Source: an uncultured Oribacterium sp. (GTDB taxonomy: Bacteria > Bacillota > Clostridia > Lachnospirales > Lachnospiraceae). From it: DNA of 6,776 nt. The stretch lies in NCBI GenBank assembly GCA_902485915.1, contig CABTMH010000138.1, positions 1 through 6,776 of the forward strand. Direction: 5' to 3'. Below, in pieces: positions 1 to 5,501 of this stretch (the first letter of the stretch is position 1; the number at the start of each line of letters is the position of its first letter). The position numbers were made by a program, and so were the translations under genes. The notes beneath the pieces are model-generated. The model made no database searches, was not told the DNA's origin, and saw only the letters and a program-made list of their open reading frames with translations.

Positions 1-110
1 CCGTTTCTCTCGGTGAAGATGTAAGGAGCCATCTTAGGGTTCCATCTTCTGGTCTGATGACCAAAGTGTACGCCAGCCTCAAGGAGCTGCTTCATTCCAA
101 TTGCACTCAT
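1..110 (-). CDS. rpsB: Small ribosomal subunit protein S2 (uS2), 5' part only
   Basis: This reads on the minus strand from an ATG at 110 to the window edge, giving 36 complete codons. The peptide starts MSAIGMKQLLEAGVHFGHQT and continues RRWNPKMAPYIFTERNG, which is the strongly conserved N-terminus of bacterial ribosomal protein S2. S2 binds late to the 30S subunit at the head-body junction and is needed for translation. The start is fixed by a near-perfect Shine-Dalgarno, AGGAGGTA, 5 bases upstream. The remaining part of the gene lies outside the window. In many Firmicutes tsf follows it, but that cannot be seen here. Codon choice (AGA, CCT, CTT) differs from the GC-rich third positions of the other genes, as expected for a very highly expressed gene. 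The gene is too short to appear as a normal ORF, but the identification is secure. Confidence 0.96.
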   Translation of the reverse strand, partial: MSAIGMKQLLEAGVHFGHQTRRWNPKMAPYIFTERN

Positions 111-115
111 TTCAA

Positions 116-123
116 TACCTCCT
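116..123 (-). promoter_or_regulatory. Ribosome binding site of rpsB
   Basis: AGGAGGTA on the minus strand, 5 bases before the ATG at 110. It is an almost full match to the anti-Shine-Dalgarno and decides the first ATG over the in-frame ATG at codon 6. Confidence 0.9.
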
Positions 124-227
124 GGTTGTTTCTTCCATCTCAGCCTTCGTGCTTACCGGCTTTCGCCCGGTGCGGGTACCTTCCGGTGTTCGCTGGGATG
201 TGCTGTTTATGTTCTTCTATAAAAGAA

Positions 228-250
228 GCCGCGTCTCAAAAAGACGCGAC
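228..250 (-). promoter_or_regulatory. GC-rich hairpin with T-rich tail at the rpsB transcript start (5'-end hairpin, attenuator, or topA terminator)
   Basis: Arms 242-250 and 228-236 form a 9-bp stem (one G-T wobble) around a 5-base loop. On the minus strand it is followed by TTCTTTTATA, a terminator-like tail. It starts within a few bases of the start site predicted from the promoter at 255-284. It could stop topA readthrough, or form a 5'-terminal structure on the rpsB mRNA. A 23-nt RNA is very short for intrinsic termination of rpsB's own transcript. Confidence 0.6.
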
Positions 251-254
251 TTGT

Positions 255-284
255 AATATAACATAAAGCTTCGATTGCTGTCAA
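255..284 (-). promoter_or_regulatory. Sigma-A-type promoter of rpsB
   Basis: On the minus strand a perfect -35 hexamer TTGACA (279-284) is followed after 18 bases by TATATT (255-260), which matches the TATAAT consensus in five of six positions. The predicted start is near 247-250, some 140 bases before the rpsB ATG. The region is also the most AT-rich part of the spacer. A strong promoter suits a ribosomal protein operon and shows that rpsB is not simply read through from topA. Confidence 0.82.
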
Positions 285-325
285 TATTTTAGATGGGCGA
301 TTTTTCGCGAATTTGTAACCCGAAG

Positions 326-379
326 GTAACAGTTCAAGTACTGCCGCCCCCTACGGGGGTCCTCTGCTTTAACTGTTAC
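326..379 (-). repeat. Long stem-loop downstream of topA
   Basis: Outer arms GTAACAGTT (326-334) and AACTGTTAC (371-379) are perfectly complementary over 9 bp. The tip is a CCCCC/GGGGG hairpin (347-351 and 355-359) with a 3-base loop, and the middle is partly paired. No T-run follows on either strand, so it is not a canonical intrinsic terminator. It may act as an RNA 3'-end stabiliser or with another termination route for topA. A smaller imperfect hairpin (315-330; on the minus strand a TTCG loop closed by C-G) follows directly. Confidence 0.6.
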
Positions 380-387
380 GTGAATTT

Positions 388-416
388 ACGAATTCTGAAA
401 CGAATTCAGAATTCGT
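388..416. repeat. Perfect 11-bp inverted repeat just after topA
   Basis: ACGAATTCTGA (388-398) and TCAGAATTCGT (406-416) are exact reverse complements around a 7-base loop, AACGAAT. It begins about 12 bases after the topA stop codon in the direction of transcription. The sequence ACGAATTC also occurs as a direct repeat inside it. It is AT-rich and lacks a T-run after it, so it is either the 3' end of the topA mRNA or a dyad binding site; the sequence does not decide. Confidence 0.6.
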
Positions 417-428
417 CATCATCTTCGA

Positions 429-2468
429 TCAGTCCGGCATCACCGGCTCTGCATTCGTATCGCTGGATGGTGCCACGAAGATGTCGCCATCCTTCTTCTC
501 CCCGACGACGGCTTCCTTCGGCTTACTCCAGGTCATGTATTCACACTCCGGATAGCGGGAGCAGCTGTAGAAGATACGCCCCTTCTTCGAACGACGCTTC
601 ACGCACTCTGCGCCGCAGTCCGGGCAGGTGAAGCCGGCATACTCGACATACGGCTTCGTGTTCCGACACTCCGGGAAGCCCGGGCAGGCCAGGAACTTTC
701 CGTGTGGTCCGTACTTGATGACCATGTGGCGACCACACTTATCACAGAGCACATCGGTCTCCTCATCACGAATCGTGATCTTCTCGACCTCCGCCTGTGC
801 CGTCTCGACAGCTTCCTCGAGATCCGGGTAGAAGTTCTCGACGATCGTCTTCCACTTCGTCTTACCGGCTGCGACACTGTCAAGCAAGGACTCCATGTTC
901 GCGGTGAACGCGGTATCGATGATGGTCGGGAAGTTCTTCTGCATCATATCGTCGACGGCGAGACCGAGCTCGGTGACGAAGATGTTCTTCTTTTCCTTCG
1001 CGATATAACGGCGCGCCAGCAGGGTGCCGATGGTCGGTGCATAGGTCGACGGACGGCCGATGCCATCCTCCTCGAGGGCCTTCACGAGCGAGGCCTCGGT
1101 ATAGTGCGCCGGCGGCTGTGTGAAGTGCTGTTCCTTATCGAAGCTGTCGAGCGAAAGCTGCTCGCCGATCGTAAGCTCCGGGAGGGAAACATCCTTCTCC
1201 GCCTTATCCTCCTCCGTCATATAGACCGAGAGGAAACCATCGAAGCTGAGCTTCGAGCCGTTCAGTGTGAAGACGTACTCGCCGGCACGCAGCTTCACGG
1301 ACTCGGTGCTGTAGAGTGCAGCCGACATACGGCTCGCGAGGAAGCGCTTATAGATCAGCTGGTACAGACGGAACTCGTCACGCGGAAGCTTCGCCTTCGC
1401 CTCCTCCGGACTGAGCTCGAGGCTCGTCGGACGGATCGCCTCGTGCGCATCCTGAATCTTCACTTCGGCCTGTGGCTTCGGCTGAGCGCCGGACCCACCG
1501 TTCACATACTGTTCGCCGAACTGTGCAGCGATGAAGCTTCTGGCAGCCGCATCTGCCTCATCAGCGATACGTGTACTGTCGGTACGAAGGTAGGTGATAT
1601 AACCATCCTCATACAGGGTCTGTGCGAGCTTCATGGTCTTACTGGTGGCGAAGCCGAGGGACTTCGCAGCCTCCTGCTGCATCGTCGAGGTCGTAAATGG
1701 CAGCGGTGCCTTCTTGCGACGCTCGGACTTTCGGATGTCACTCACGATGAAATCATCCTGCCCGATCTTCTGCAGGATCGCATCGACCTCGGTCTCTGAG
1801 CTCAGTGCCTGCTTCTTCTCGCCACCGTAGAAGGCAGCGGTAAGTTTCTTCTTTCCGTGCAGGAGGATCGCATCGAGGGACCAGTACTCCTCCGGTACGA
1901 AGGCCGCGATCTGGGCTTCACGGTCACAGATCATGCGGAGTGCGACGGACTGTACACGACCGGCAGAGAGGCCCTTACGGATTTTCTTCCATAATAAAGG
2001 ACTGATGGTATAACCCACGAGACGGTCGATGACACGACGTGCCTGCTGCGCATCCACGAGGTCCATATCGATATCGCGCGGACTCTTCAGCGCGTTCTTT
2101 ACGGCATTCTTCGTGATCTCGTTGAAGGTGATACGTGTGATCTTCGCTTTGTTCTTCTCATCCTTCTCGAGCTCGTTCCGGAGATGCCAGCTGATGGCCT
2201 CACCCTCACGATCCGGGTCGGTTGCGAGATAGATGCGATCCGCCTTCTTCGCTTCTTTCTTCAGCTTCGCGAGGAGCTCGCCCTTGCCGCGGATCGTGAT
2301 GTACTTCGGCTCATAGTCATGCTCCACATCGACGCCGAGAGAGCTCTTCGGCATATCGATGAGATGTCCCATGGTGGCATCGACCGTATACTGCTTGCCG
2401 AGAAATTTTTTGATCGTTTTTACCTTTGCAGGCGACTCTACGATAATCAGATTGTTTGTACTTGCCAT
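429..2468 (-). CDS. topA: DNA topoisomerase I (type IA), full length
   Basis: TopA relaxes negatively supercoiled DNA behind moving polymerases by cutting one strand through a 5'-phosphotyrosine link. The 679-residue protein is complete and of normal length for Firmicutes. The N-terminal Toprim domain shows VESPAKVKTI at 10-19, with the metal site E11 and the DPDREGE triad (D84, D86, E88). The catalytic tyrosine is Y293 in ITYLRTDSTR. Further conserved blocks are LSAGRVQSVALR (167-178), DAHEAIRP (340-347) and GIGRPSTYAP (469-478). Two C-terminal four-cysteine zinc ribbons follow: C575/C578/C595/C601 and C615/C618/C636/C642. A short acidic tail ends the protein. The start ATG has AGGTGAG 5 bases upstream. 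It has its own probable promoter after dprA and is followed by rpsB, with no codY in between. The opposite strand carries long open frames, but these are shadows of the GC-rich codons. Confidence 0.98.
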   Translation of the reverse strand: MASTNNLIIVESPAKVKTIKKFLGKQYTVDATMGHLIDMPKSSLGVDVEHDYEPKYITIRGKGELLAKLKKEAKKADRIYLATDPDREGEAISWHLRNELEKDEKNKAKITRITFNEITKNAVKNALKSPRDIDMDLVDAQQARRVIDRLVGYTISPLLWKKIRKGLSAGRVQSVALRMICDREAQIAAFVPEEYWSLDAILLHGKKKLTAAFYGGEKKQALSSETEVDAILQKIGQDDFIVSDIRKSERRKKAPLPFTTSTMQQEAAKSLGFATSKTMKLAQTLYEDGYITYLRTDSTRIADEADAAARSFIAAQFGEQYVNGGSGAQPKPQAEVKIQDAHEAIRPTSLELSPEEAKAKLPRDEFRLYQLIYKRFLASRMSAALYSTESVKLRAGEYVFTLNGSKLSFDGFLSVYMTEEDKAEKDVSLPELTIGEQLSLDSFDKEQHFTQPPAHYTEASLVKALEEDGIGRPSTYAPTIGTLLARRYIAKEKKNIFVTELGLAVDDMMQKNFPTIIDTAFTANMESLLDSVAAGKTKWKTIVENFYPDLEEAVETAQAEVEKITIRDEETDVLCDKCGRHMVIKYGPHGKFLACPGFPECRNTKPYVEYAGFTCPDCGAECVKRRSKKGRIFYSCSRYPECEYMTWSKPKEAVVGEKKDGDIFVAPSSDTNAEPVMPD

Positions 2469-2473
2469 TCAGA

Positions 2474-2480
2474 CTCACCT
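2474..2480 (-). promoter_or_regulatory. Ribosome binding site of topA
   Basis: AGGTGAG on the minus strand, 5 bases before the ATG at 2468; it supports this start for the 679-residue protein, whose MASTNNLIIVESPAK beginning fits the family N-terminus. Confidence 0.8.
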
Positions 2481-2588
2481 TTTATTTATACAAGATCTGC
2501 GCCGAAGGGCTGATTTCATACAGAAACTGTCGAAACCGGTATGCCGGTGCAGATGAAACGTTCTTTCCCGAAAGGGTAAATCTCAGAC

Positions 2589-2617
2589 AATATACAACAC
2601 TCTTTTTTGTTTTGCAA
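2589..2617 (-). promoter_or_regulatory. Probable sigma-A-type promoter of topA
   Basis: On the minus strand TTGCAA (2612-2617) and TATATT (2589-2594) are separated by exactly 17 bases in an AT-rich stretch. The predicted start lies near 2581-2583, leaving a leader of about 113 bases before the topA ATG. The leader holds a small hairpin, ACCGG(TATG)CCGGT at 2535-2548, and an ACAG/CTGT hairpin next to it. topA promoters are supercoiling-sensitive in several bacteria; nothing in the sequence proves that here. Confidence 0.65.
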
Positions 2618-2665
2618 GACACGCATCTAATTTACAAGGCATTCCGGCTTCCCGGCAGTTCGTGT

Positions 2666-2677
2666 TCACACGTGTGA
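2666..2677. repeat. Perfect 12-bp palindrome upstream of the topA promoter
   Basis: TCACACGTGTGA is fully self-complementary. It sits one base from the 15-bp hairpin at 2679-2718 and about 50 bases upstream of the topA -35 box. The dyad could be an operator for a dimeric regulator or a second small hairpin at the dprA 3' end. I do not recognise it as the site of a known regulator. Confidence 0.5.
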
Positions 2678-2678
2678 T

Positions 2679-2718
2679 GATCAGGCAGGGGGCGGCAACG
2701 GAGGCCCCCTGCCTGATC
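2679..2718 (-). terminator. Perfect 15-bp hairpin after dprA, terminator-like but without T-run
   Basis: Arms 2679-2693 (GATCAGGCAGGGGGC) and 2704-2718 are exact reverse complements around a 10-base loop. It begins 16 bases after the dprA stop codon, where a terminator would be expected. Neither strand has a T-run after the stem; on the minus strand ATCATCACACG follows. It may be an atypical terminator or a structure protecting the mRNA 3' end. Confidence 0.6.
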
Positions 2719-2734
2719 CGTACCGTTTCGAACG

Positions 2735-3634
2735 TCACTGGATCCGCCGCCGATAAAACCCGAGCTTCGGGCTGTCAGAGAAGCCGAGGATCTCGAGCTC
2801 GAGGAGTATGGCGCTGAGCTCCTGGACCGACATCCCGAGCTTCCCGATCAGCTGATCGAGATGCTTCGCCTCGACATCGAGGGCCGCATAGACCTTCTGC
2901 TGCTTCGGATTCAGCATCGAGGTATCCTTCTCGAGTATCTGCTGTTCCTTATGATAGGTGAGATGCAGGTACTCGAGCACATCCTCCGGACTCGTCAGGA
3001 TGTCGGCGCCCTGCCGGATCAGCTGGTTGCAGCCCTTCGAGAGTCCGTCTGTGACGCGCCCGGGCAGGGCGAAGATCTGCTTGCCCTGGTCGAGGGCATC
3101 CCCGACGGTGATGAAGGTGCCGGATTTTTCACGGGCTTCGAGGACGAGCACGGCATCTGCGAGGCCGGCGATGATGCGGTTCCGGCTTGCGAACTGCTTT
3201 CCGATCGGCGGCGCATCAAGTGGAAACTCCGAAATCGCGCCACCGCCATACTCGAGGATCTTATCGTAGAGCAGGTAGTTTCGGGCTGGATAGCAGACAT
3301 TGAGCCCACAGCCGAAGACAGCATAGGTTTTCGCTTCCGCATCGACGGCACCCCACTGCCCTGCACTGTCGATCCCCGCCGCCATCCCGCTGATGATGCC
3401 GATCCCCTGCATCGCCAGCGCTCGACCGAAGGAGCGGGCGACCTGCAGCCCGTAATCGCTCGCGCTTCGTGCACCGATGATGGCGACGGTCGGCCTGTCG
3501 TCCGGCGGGAGGCTGCCGCGGACATAGAGTGTCCGTGGCGGATCCGGTATGTTTCGAAGACGCTCCGGATACTCCGCATCCAGTGGCGTCAGTTCTCGTA
3601 TCTCCTGTCTGAAATGTAAATCTCTCACCGTCAT
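2735..3634 (-). CDS. dprA: DNA-processing protein DprA (Smf)
   Basis: DprA binds incoming single-stranded DNA in the cytoplasm and loads RecA during natural transformation; the gene is also kept in many bacteria not known to transform. From the chosen start the protein has 299 residues. The Rossmann-like core (about 46-225) shows AIIGARSASDYG (51-62), SGMAAGIDSAGQWGAV (82-97), VFGCGLNVCYP (106-116), the RNRIIAGLADAVLVLEA block (151-167), SGTFITVGDALDQGKQIFALPGR (starting at 171) and KGCNQLIRQGADI. A C-terminal winged-helix DML1-like domain (about 240-297) follows. The N-terminal SAM/helix-hairpin-helix domain of longer DprA proteins is largely missing, as in other short Firmicutes forms. Two ATGs lie two codons apart. 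The first, at 3640, touches the GGGAGGG ribosome site; the second, at 3634, has 6-base spacing and is preferred. It lies between yifB and topA. Confidence 0.95.
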   Translation of the reverse strand: MTVRDLHFRQEIRELTPLDAEYPERLRNIPDPPRTLYVRGSLPPDDRPTVAIIGARSASDYGLQVARSFGRALAMQGIGIISGMAAGIDSAGQWGAVDAEAKTYAVFGCGLNVCYPARNYLLYDKILEYGGGAISEFPLDAPPIGKQFASRNRIIAGLADAVLVLEAREKSGTFITVGDALDQGKQIFALPGRVTDGLSKGCNQLIRQGADILTSPEDVLEYLHLTYHKEQQILEKDTSMLNPKQQKVYAALDVEAKHLDQLIGKLGMSVQELSAILLELEILGFSDSPKLGFYRRRIQ

Positions 3635-3640
3635 CGACAT

Positions 3641-3647
3641 CCCTCCC
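3641..3647 (-). promoter_or_regulatory. Ribosome binding site that decides the dprA start
   Basis: GGGAGGG on the minus strand directly abuts the ATG at 3640 and is 6 bases from the in-frame ATG at 3634. Normal spacing favours the second ATG, removing two residues from the longest reading. Confidence 0.75.
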
Positions 3648-3706
3648 AGTCTGTTTTCGTGTATGCGCTGTAACTATCCATGTTTCCTATCCTTTCTGAT
3701 GATATC

Positions 3707-3855
3707 GTCGCACCTCCGTCATACGGGATGCATTCCGTCTCCTACAACGTGTAGCTGTCGAACCGCCGCACCCATCGTACGAGCGACGCGTTCCGTCTCC
3801 TCCGGCGTGTGGCTGTCGAACCGTCGCACCTCCATCGTTCGGACAATGCTTTCCG
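3707..3855. repeat. Degenerate 58-base tandem repeat between yifB and dprA
   Basis: Two full units start at 3707 (GTCGCACC) and 3765 (GCCGCACC), each exactly 58 bases, and a partial third starts at 3823 (GTCGCACC). Shared blocks include TTCCGTCTCCT and GCTGTCGAACC. Over the last 33 bases units 1 and 2 differ at five positions by eye. The third unit matches over its first half (GTCGCACCTCC, then TTCCG with a one-base shift) and stops near the yifB stop codon. As 58 is not a multiple of 3, it is unlikely to be a protein repeat. Its function is not recognised. Confidence 0.75.
3719..3835 (-). CDS. Doubtful 38-codon ORF within the tandem repeat
   Basis: An ATG at 3835, in the same frame as yifB and 27 bases after its stop, opens a 38-residue frame that begins MEVRRFDSHTPEETERVART and ends VGDGMHPV. 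The stretch FDSHTPEETERVARTMGAA faintly recalls the N-terminus of TsaE-type ATPases, but no P-loop follows and the frame closes. No convincing ribosome binding site precedes the ATG. It overlaps the 58-base repeat, whose period is not a multiple of 3. It is most likely a chance frame, or less likely a gene remnant. Confidence 0.12.
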   Translation of the reverse strand: MEVRRFDSHTPEETERVARTMGAAVRQLHVVGDGMHPV

Positions 3856-3862
3856 CACGACA

Positions 3863-5425
3863 TCATCGTCCATCCTCCCGTCGTCCGGCCCCGTACAGCT
3901 GATCTTCGATGCCGCGGTAGTTCACGGCTTCGCTCAGATGGGCGACCTGGATCTGTTCTTCCTCTTCGAGGTCCGCGATCGTCCGGGCGACCTTCAGGAC
4001 CTTATGATAGGTGCGCATCGACATCGACCGAAGCTGAAAGATACGCCCGATGAAGGCGAGTTCCTTCGATCCGAGCGTGCAGTAGCGTTCGATTTCCCGT
4101 ATGCCCATCTCTGCATTGACCCGTATCTTCGATTCTCCACGAAAGCGCACCGCCTGGATCTCCCGTGCCCGGAGCACCTGTGCGCGGAGCTCTGCCGAGC
4201 TGGGACCACGTTCATTCGAAACGGCATCTGCGAAGGCCACCGGGGAGGCTTCGACGCAGAGGTCGATGCGCTCGAGGATCGGCTTACTGATGCCGCGCTG
4301 ATACTGACGAATCTGACTTTCCGTGCACTGGCACTTATTCCGGTCCGGGAAGTACCCGCACGGGCAGGGGTTCATCGCTGCGACGAGAAGGCAGTCCGCC
4401 GGATAACGGAAGGTGCCGTTCAGCCGTGAGATGATGACCTGCTTCTCTTCGATCGGCTGCCGGAGTGCCTCGATCGAGGACTTCGAAAAGAGCGGGAGCT
4501 CATCGAGGAAGAGAACGCCACGCGATGCCAGGGCGAGTTCGCCGGGCACGACGCCACCCTGGGCGGAGCCGCCGACGAGCGCCGCGGTCGTGATCGTATG
4601 ATGTGGTGTCCGGAACGGGCGGTGATTGAGCAGTGACTGACCCGGTGGAAGCAGGCCCGCGACCGAGTACACCTTCGTGATTTCGATGTTCTCCTCGCGG
4701 CTGAGCGGTGGCAGGATCGTCGGTATGCGCTTCGCGATCATGGTCTTCCCGGAGCCGGCGACGCCGGACAGGAGCAGATTGTGTCCACCCGCGGCTGCGA
4801 TGAGGGCTGCGCGGACACCGAAGCTCTGCCCATGAACCTCGGCGAAGTCCACAGAATAAGCTTCGTGGACCTCGGTGCGCACCGCTTCCTCGCGCGGGTA
4901 GCGGAGAAAACGCTCCTTTGACTCGATGAGATTACAGAGATCGACGAGATGCTCGACGCCGATGATATCCATATCCTCGACGACCAGCGCCTCCTGGATG
5001 TCGACGAGGGGCACGACCGCCCCGCGCAGTCCGGCCCGCTTCATCTCGGAAACGAGCGAAAGCACACCATTTACATGCTTGATGGAACCGTCCAGCCCCA
5101 GTTCACCGATGAAGCCGTACTCATCGAGTGAAAAGCTGTCGTTTAAAAACACAGAACGTAAGATCCCGGTCACGATGGCCAGGTCGAAGCAGGTCCCGTC
5201 CTTCCGCCGGTCTGCCGGGGCGAGGTTGATGGTGAGCCGGCGTGGCGGCATGGGGATCTGCGCATTCCGGAGTGCAACATCGCAGCGCTCCAGCGCCTCC
5301 CGCACTGAGGGCGAGACGTTACCGACGATGACGGACCTGGGAAGTCCATGACTCTCGTCGACCTCTACGGACACCGAATAACCATCCAGCCCGGATAAAC
5401 CTGCACTATTTATTTTTGCCAGCAT
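3863..5425 (-). CDS. comM: YifB/ComM family Mg-chelatase-like AAA+ ATPase
   Basis: In Vibrio cholerae ComM is a hexameric branch-migration helicase that extends integration of transforming DNA; Firmicutes members are usually annotated YifB family. The 520-residue protein is complete and of usual length. The N-terminal Lon-protease-like ChlI domain (about 1-165) includes the SVIVGNVSPSVREALERCDVA region and GFIGELGLDGSIKHVNG (104-120). The AAA+ core has Walker A GVAGSGKT (221-228), RPFRTPHHTIT (269-279), GELALASRGVLFLDELP with Walker B at 303-309, and a cysteine cluster NPCPCGYFPDRNKCQC (352-367). The C-terminal domain (about 385-508) ends with the usual RTIADLEEEEQIQVAHLSEA region. The start ATG has AAGAGGAG 4 bases upstream. 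No serine-lysine Lon protease dyad is claimed. It precedes dprA in the same direction, with a 58-base repeat between them. Upstream lies a terminator-like hairpin that must be read through or avoided. Confidence 0.95.
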   Translation of the reverse strand: MLAKINSAGLSGLDGYSVSVEVDESHGLPRSVIVGNVSPSVREALERCDVALRNAQIPMPPRRLTINLAPADRRKDGTCFDLAIVTGILRSVFLNDSFSLDEYGFIGELGLDGSIKHVNGVLSLVSEMKRAGLRGAVVPLVDIQEALVVEDMDIIGVEHLVDLCNLIESKERFLRYPREEAVRTEVHEAYSVDFAEVHGQSFGVRAALIAAAGGHNLLLSGVAGSGKTMIAKRIPTILPPLSREENIEITKVYSVAGLLPPGQSLLNHRPFRTPHHTITTAALVGGSAQGGVVPGELALASRGVLFLDELPLFSKSSIEALRQPIEEKQVIISRLNGTFRYPADCLLVAAMNPCPCGYFPDRNKCQCTESQIRQYQRGISKPILERIDLCVEASPVAFADAVSNERGPSSAELRAQVLRAREIQAVRFRGESKIRVNAEMGIREIERYCTLGSKELAFIGRIFQLRSMSMRTYHKVLKVARTIADLEEEEQIQVAHLSEAVNYRGIEDQLYGAGRREDGR

Positions 5426-5429
5426 AGAA

Positions 5430-5437
5430 CTCCTCTT
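5430..5437 (-). promoter_or_regulatory. Ribosome binding site of yifB/comM
   Basis: AAGAGGAG on the minus strand, 4 bases before the ATG at 5425. The encoded MLAKINSAGLSGLDGYSVSVEVD start is the normal family N-terminus. Confidence 0.8.
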
Positions 5438-5457
5438 TCCGGCGATTCAGAAACTAA

Positions 5458-5497
5458 AACGACCTTACCATGGAATCGGATTCCTGGTAAGGTCGTT
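5458..5497 (-). terminator. Strong intrinsic-terminator-like hairpin just upstream of yifB/comM
   Basis: Outer arms AACGACCTTACCA (5458-5470) and TGGTAAGGTCGTT (5485-5497) are perfect over 13 bp. Inner arms GGAAT (5472-5476) and ATTCC (5480-5484) add 5 bp around a CGG loop, with one bulged T at 5471. On the minus strand the stem runs directly into TTTTAGTTTCTG, a T-rich tail; the plus-strand side (AAGTAGAC) is not T-rich. It therefore fits a minus-strand terminator. It lies 270 bases or so after the pseudouridine synthase gene but only 32 bases before the yifB ATG, which suggests attenuation of yifB or a terminator placed close to the next gene. Confidence 0.75.
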
Positions 5498-5501
5498 AAG
5501 T

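Larger units (their letters stand above)
111..250 (-). other. 5' leader of rpsB, structured, possible autoregulatory region
   Basis: About 140 bases separate the predicted transcription start from the rpsB ATG. Seen directly: a GC-rich hairpin at the extreme 5' end (228-250), a weak TTCTT/AAGAA hairpin (212-227), and a hairpin at 155-171 whose stem ACCGG(G)C/GCCGGT carries one bulged G and a GAAA (GNRA-type) loop. Many bacteria autoregulate ribosomal protein operons through such leaders, and S2 is known to repress rpsB-tsf in Escherichia coli. I do not recognise a described S2 leader family here, so autoregulation is only an inference from position and structure. Confidence 0.45.

Noticed and set aside
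111..160. TPP riboswitch before rpsB, because the leader contains GGCTGAGAT
   Set aside because: Only this one conserved piece is present. The second half (ACCTGAT and CGCAGGGA type segments) is missing and rpsB is not a thiamin gene.
57..266. Plus-strand 69-codon frame over the rpsB start and leader
   Set aside because: It lies antisense to the conserved rpsB N-terminus and runs through its promoter and hairpin. No ribosome binding site is seen.
702..1799. Long open frame on the plus strand antisense to topA
   Set aside because: topA is certain on the other strand. The frame is a mirror of its GC-rich third positions, its peptide is Leu/Arg-rich without a recognisable domain, and it has no ribosome binding site.
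2861..3619. Plus-strand open frame of 252 codons antisense to dprA
   Set aside because: It is a codon-bias shadow of dprA, with no family resemblance.
3707..3855. CRISPR array
   Set aside because: There are only two and a half degenerate units of 58 bases in tandem, with no separate spacers and no cas genes.
3809..4429. Plus-strand open frame of 206 codons antisense to the 3' part of yifB
   Set aside because: The yifB motifs on the minus strand are unambiguous. This peptide has no recognisable fold or start signal.
5458..5497. Terminal inverted repeat of an insertion sequence or integration site
   Set aside because: Both arms lie within 40 bases with a 3-base loop, no target duplication or transposase is seen, and a T-rich tail on one side fits a terminator better.
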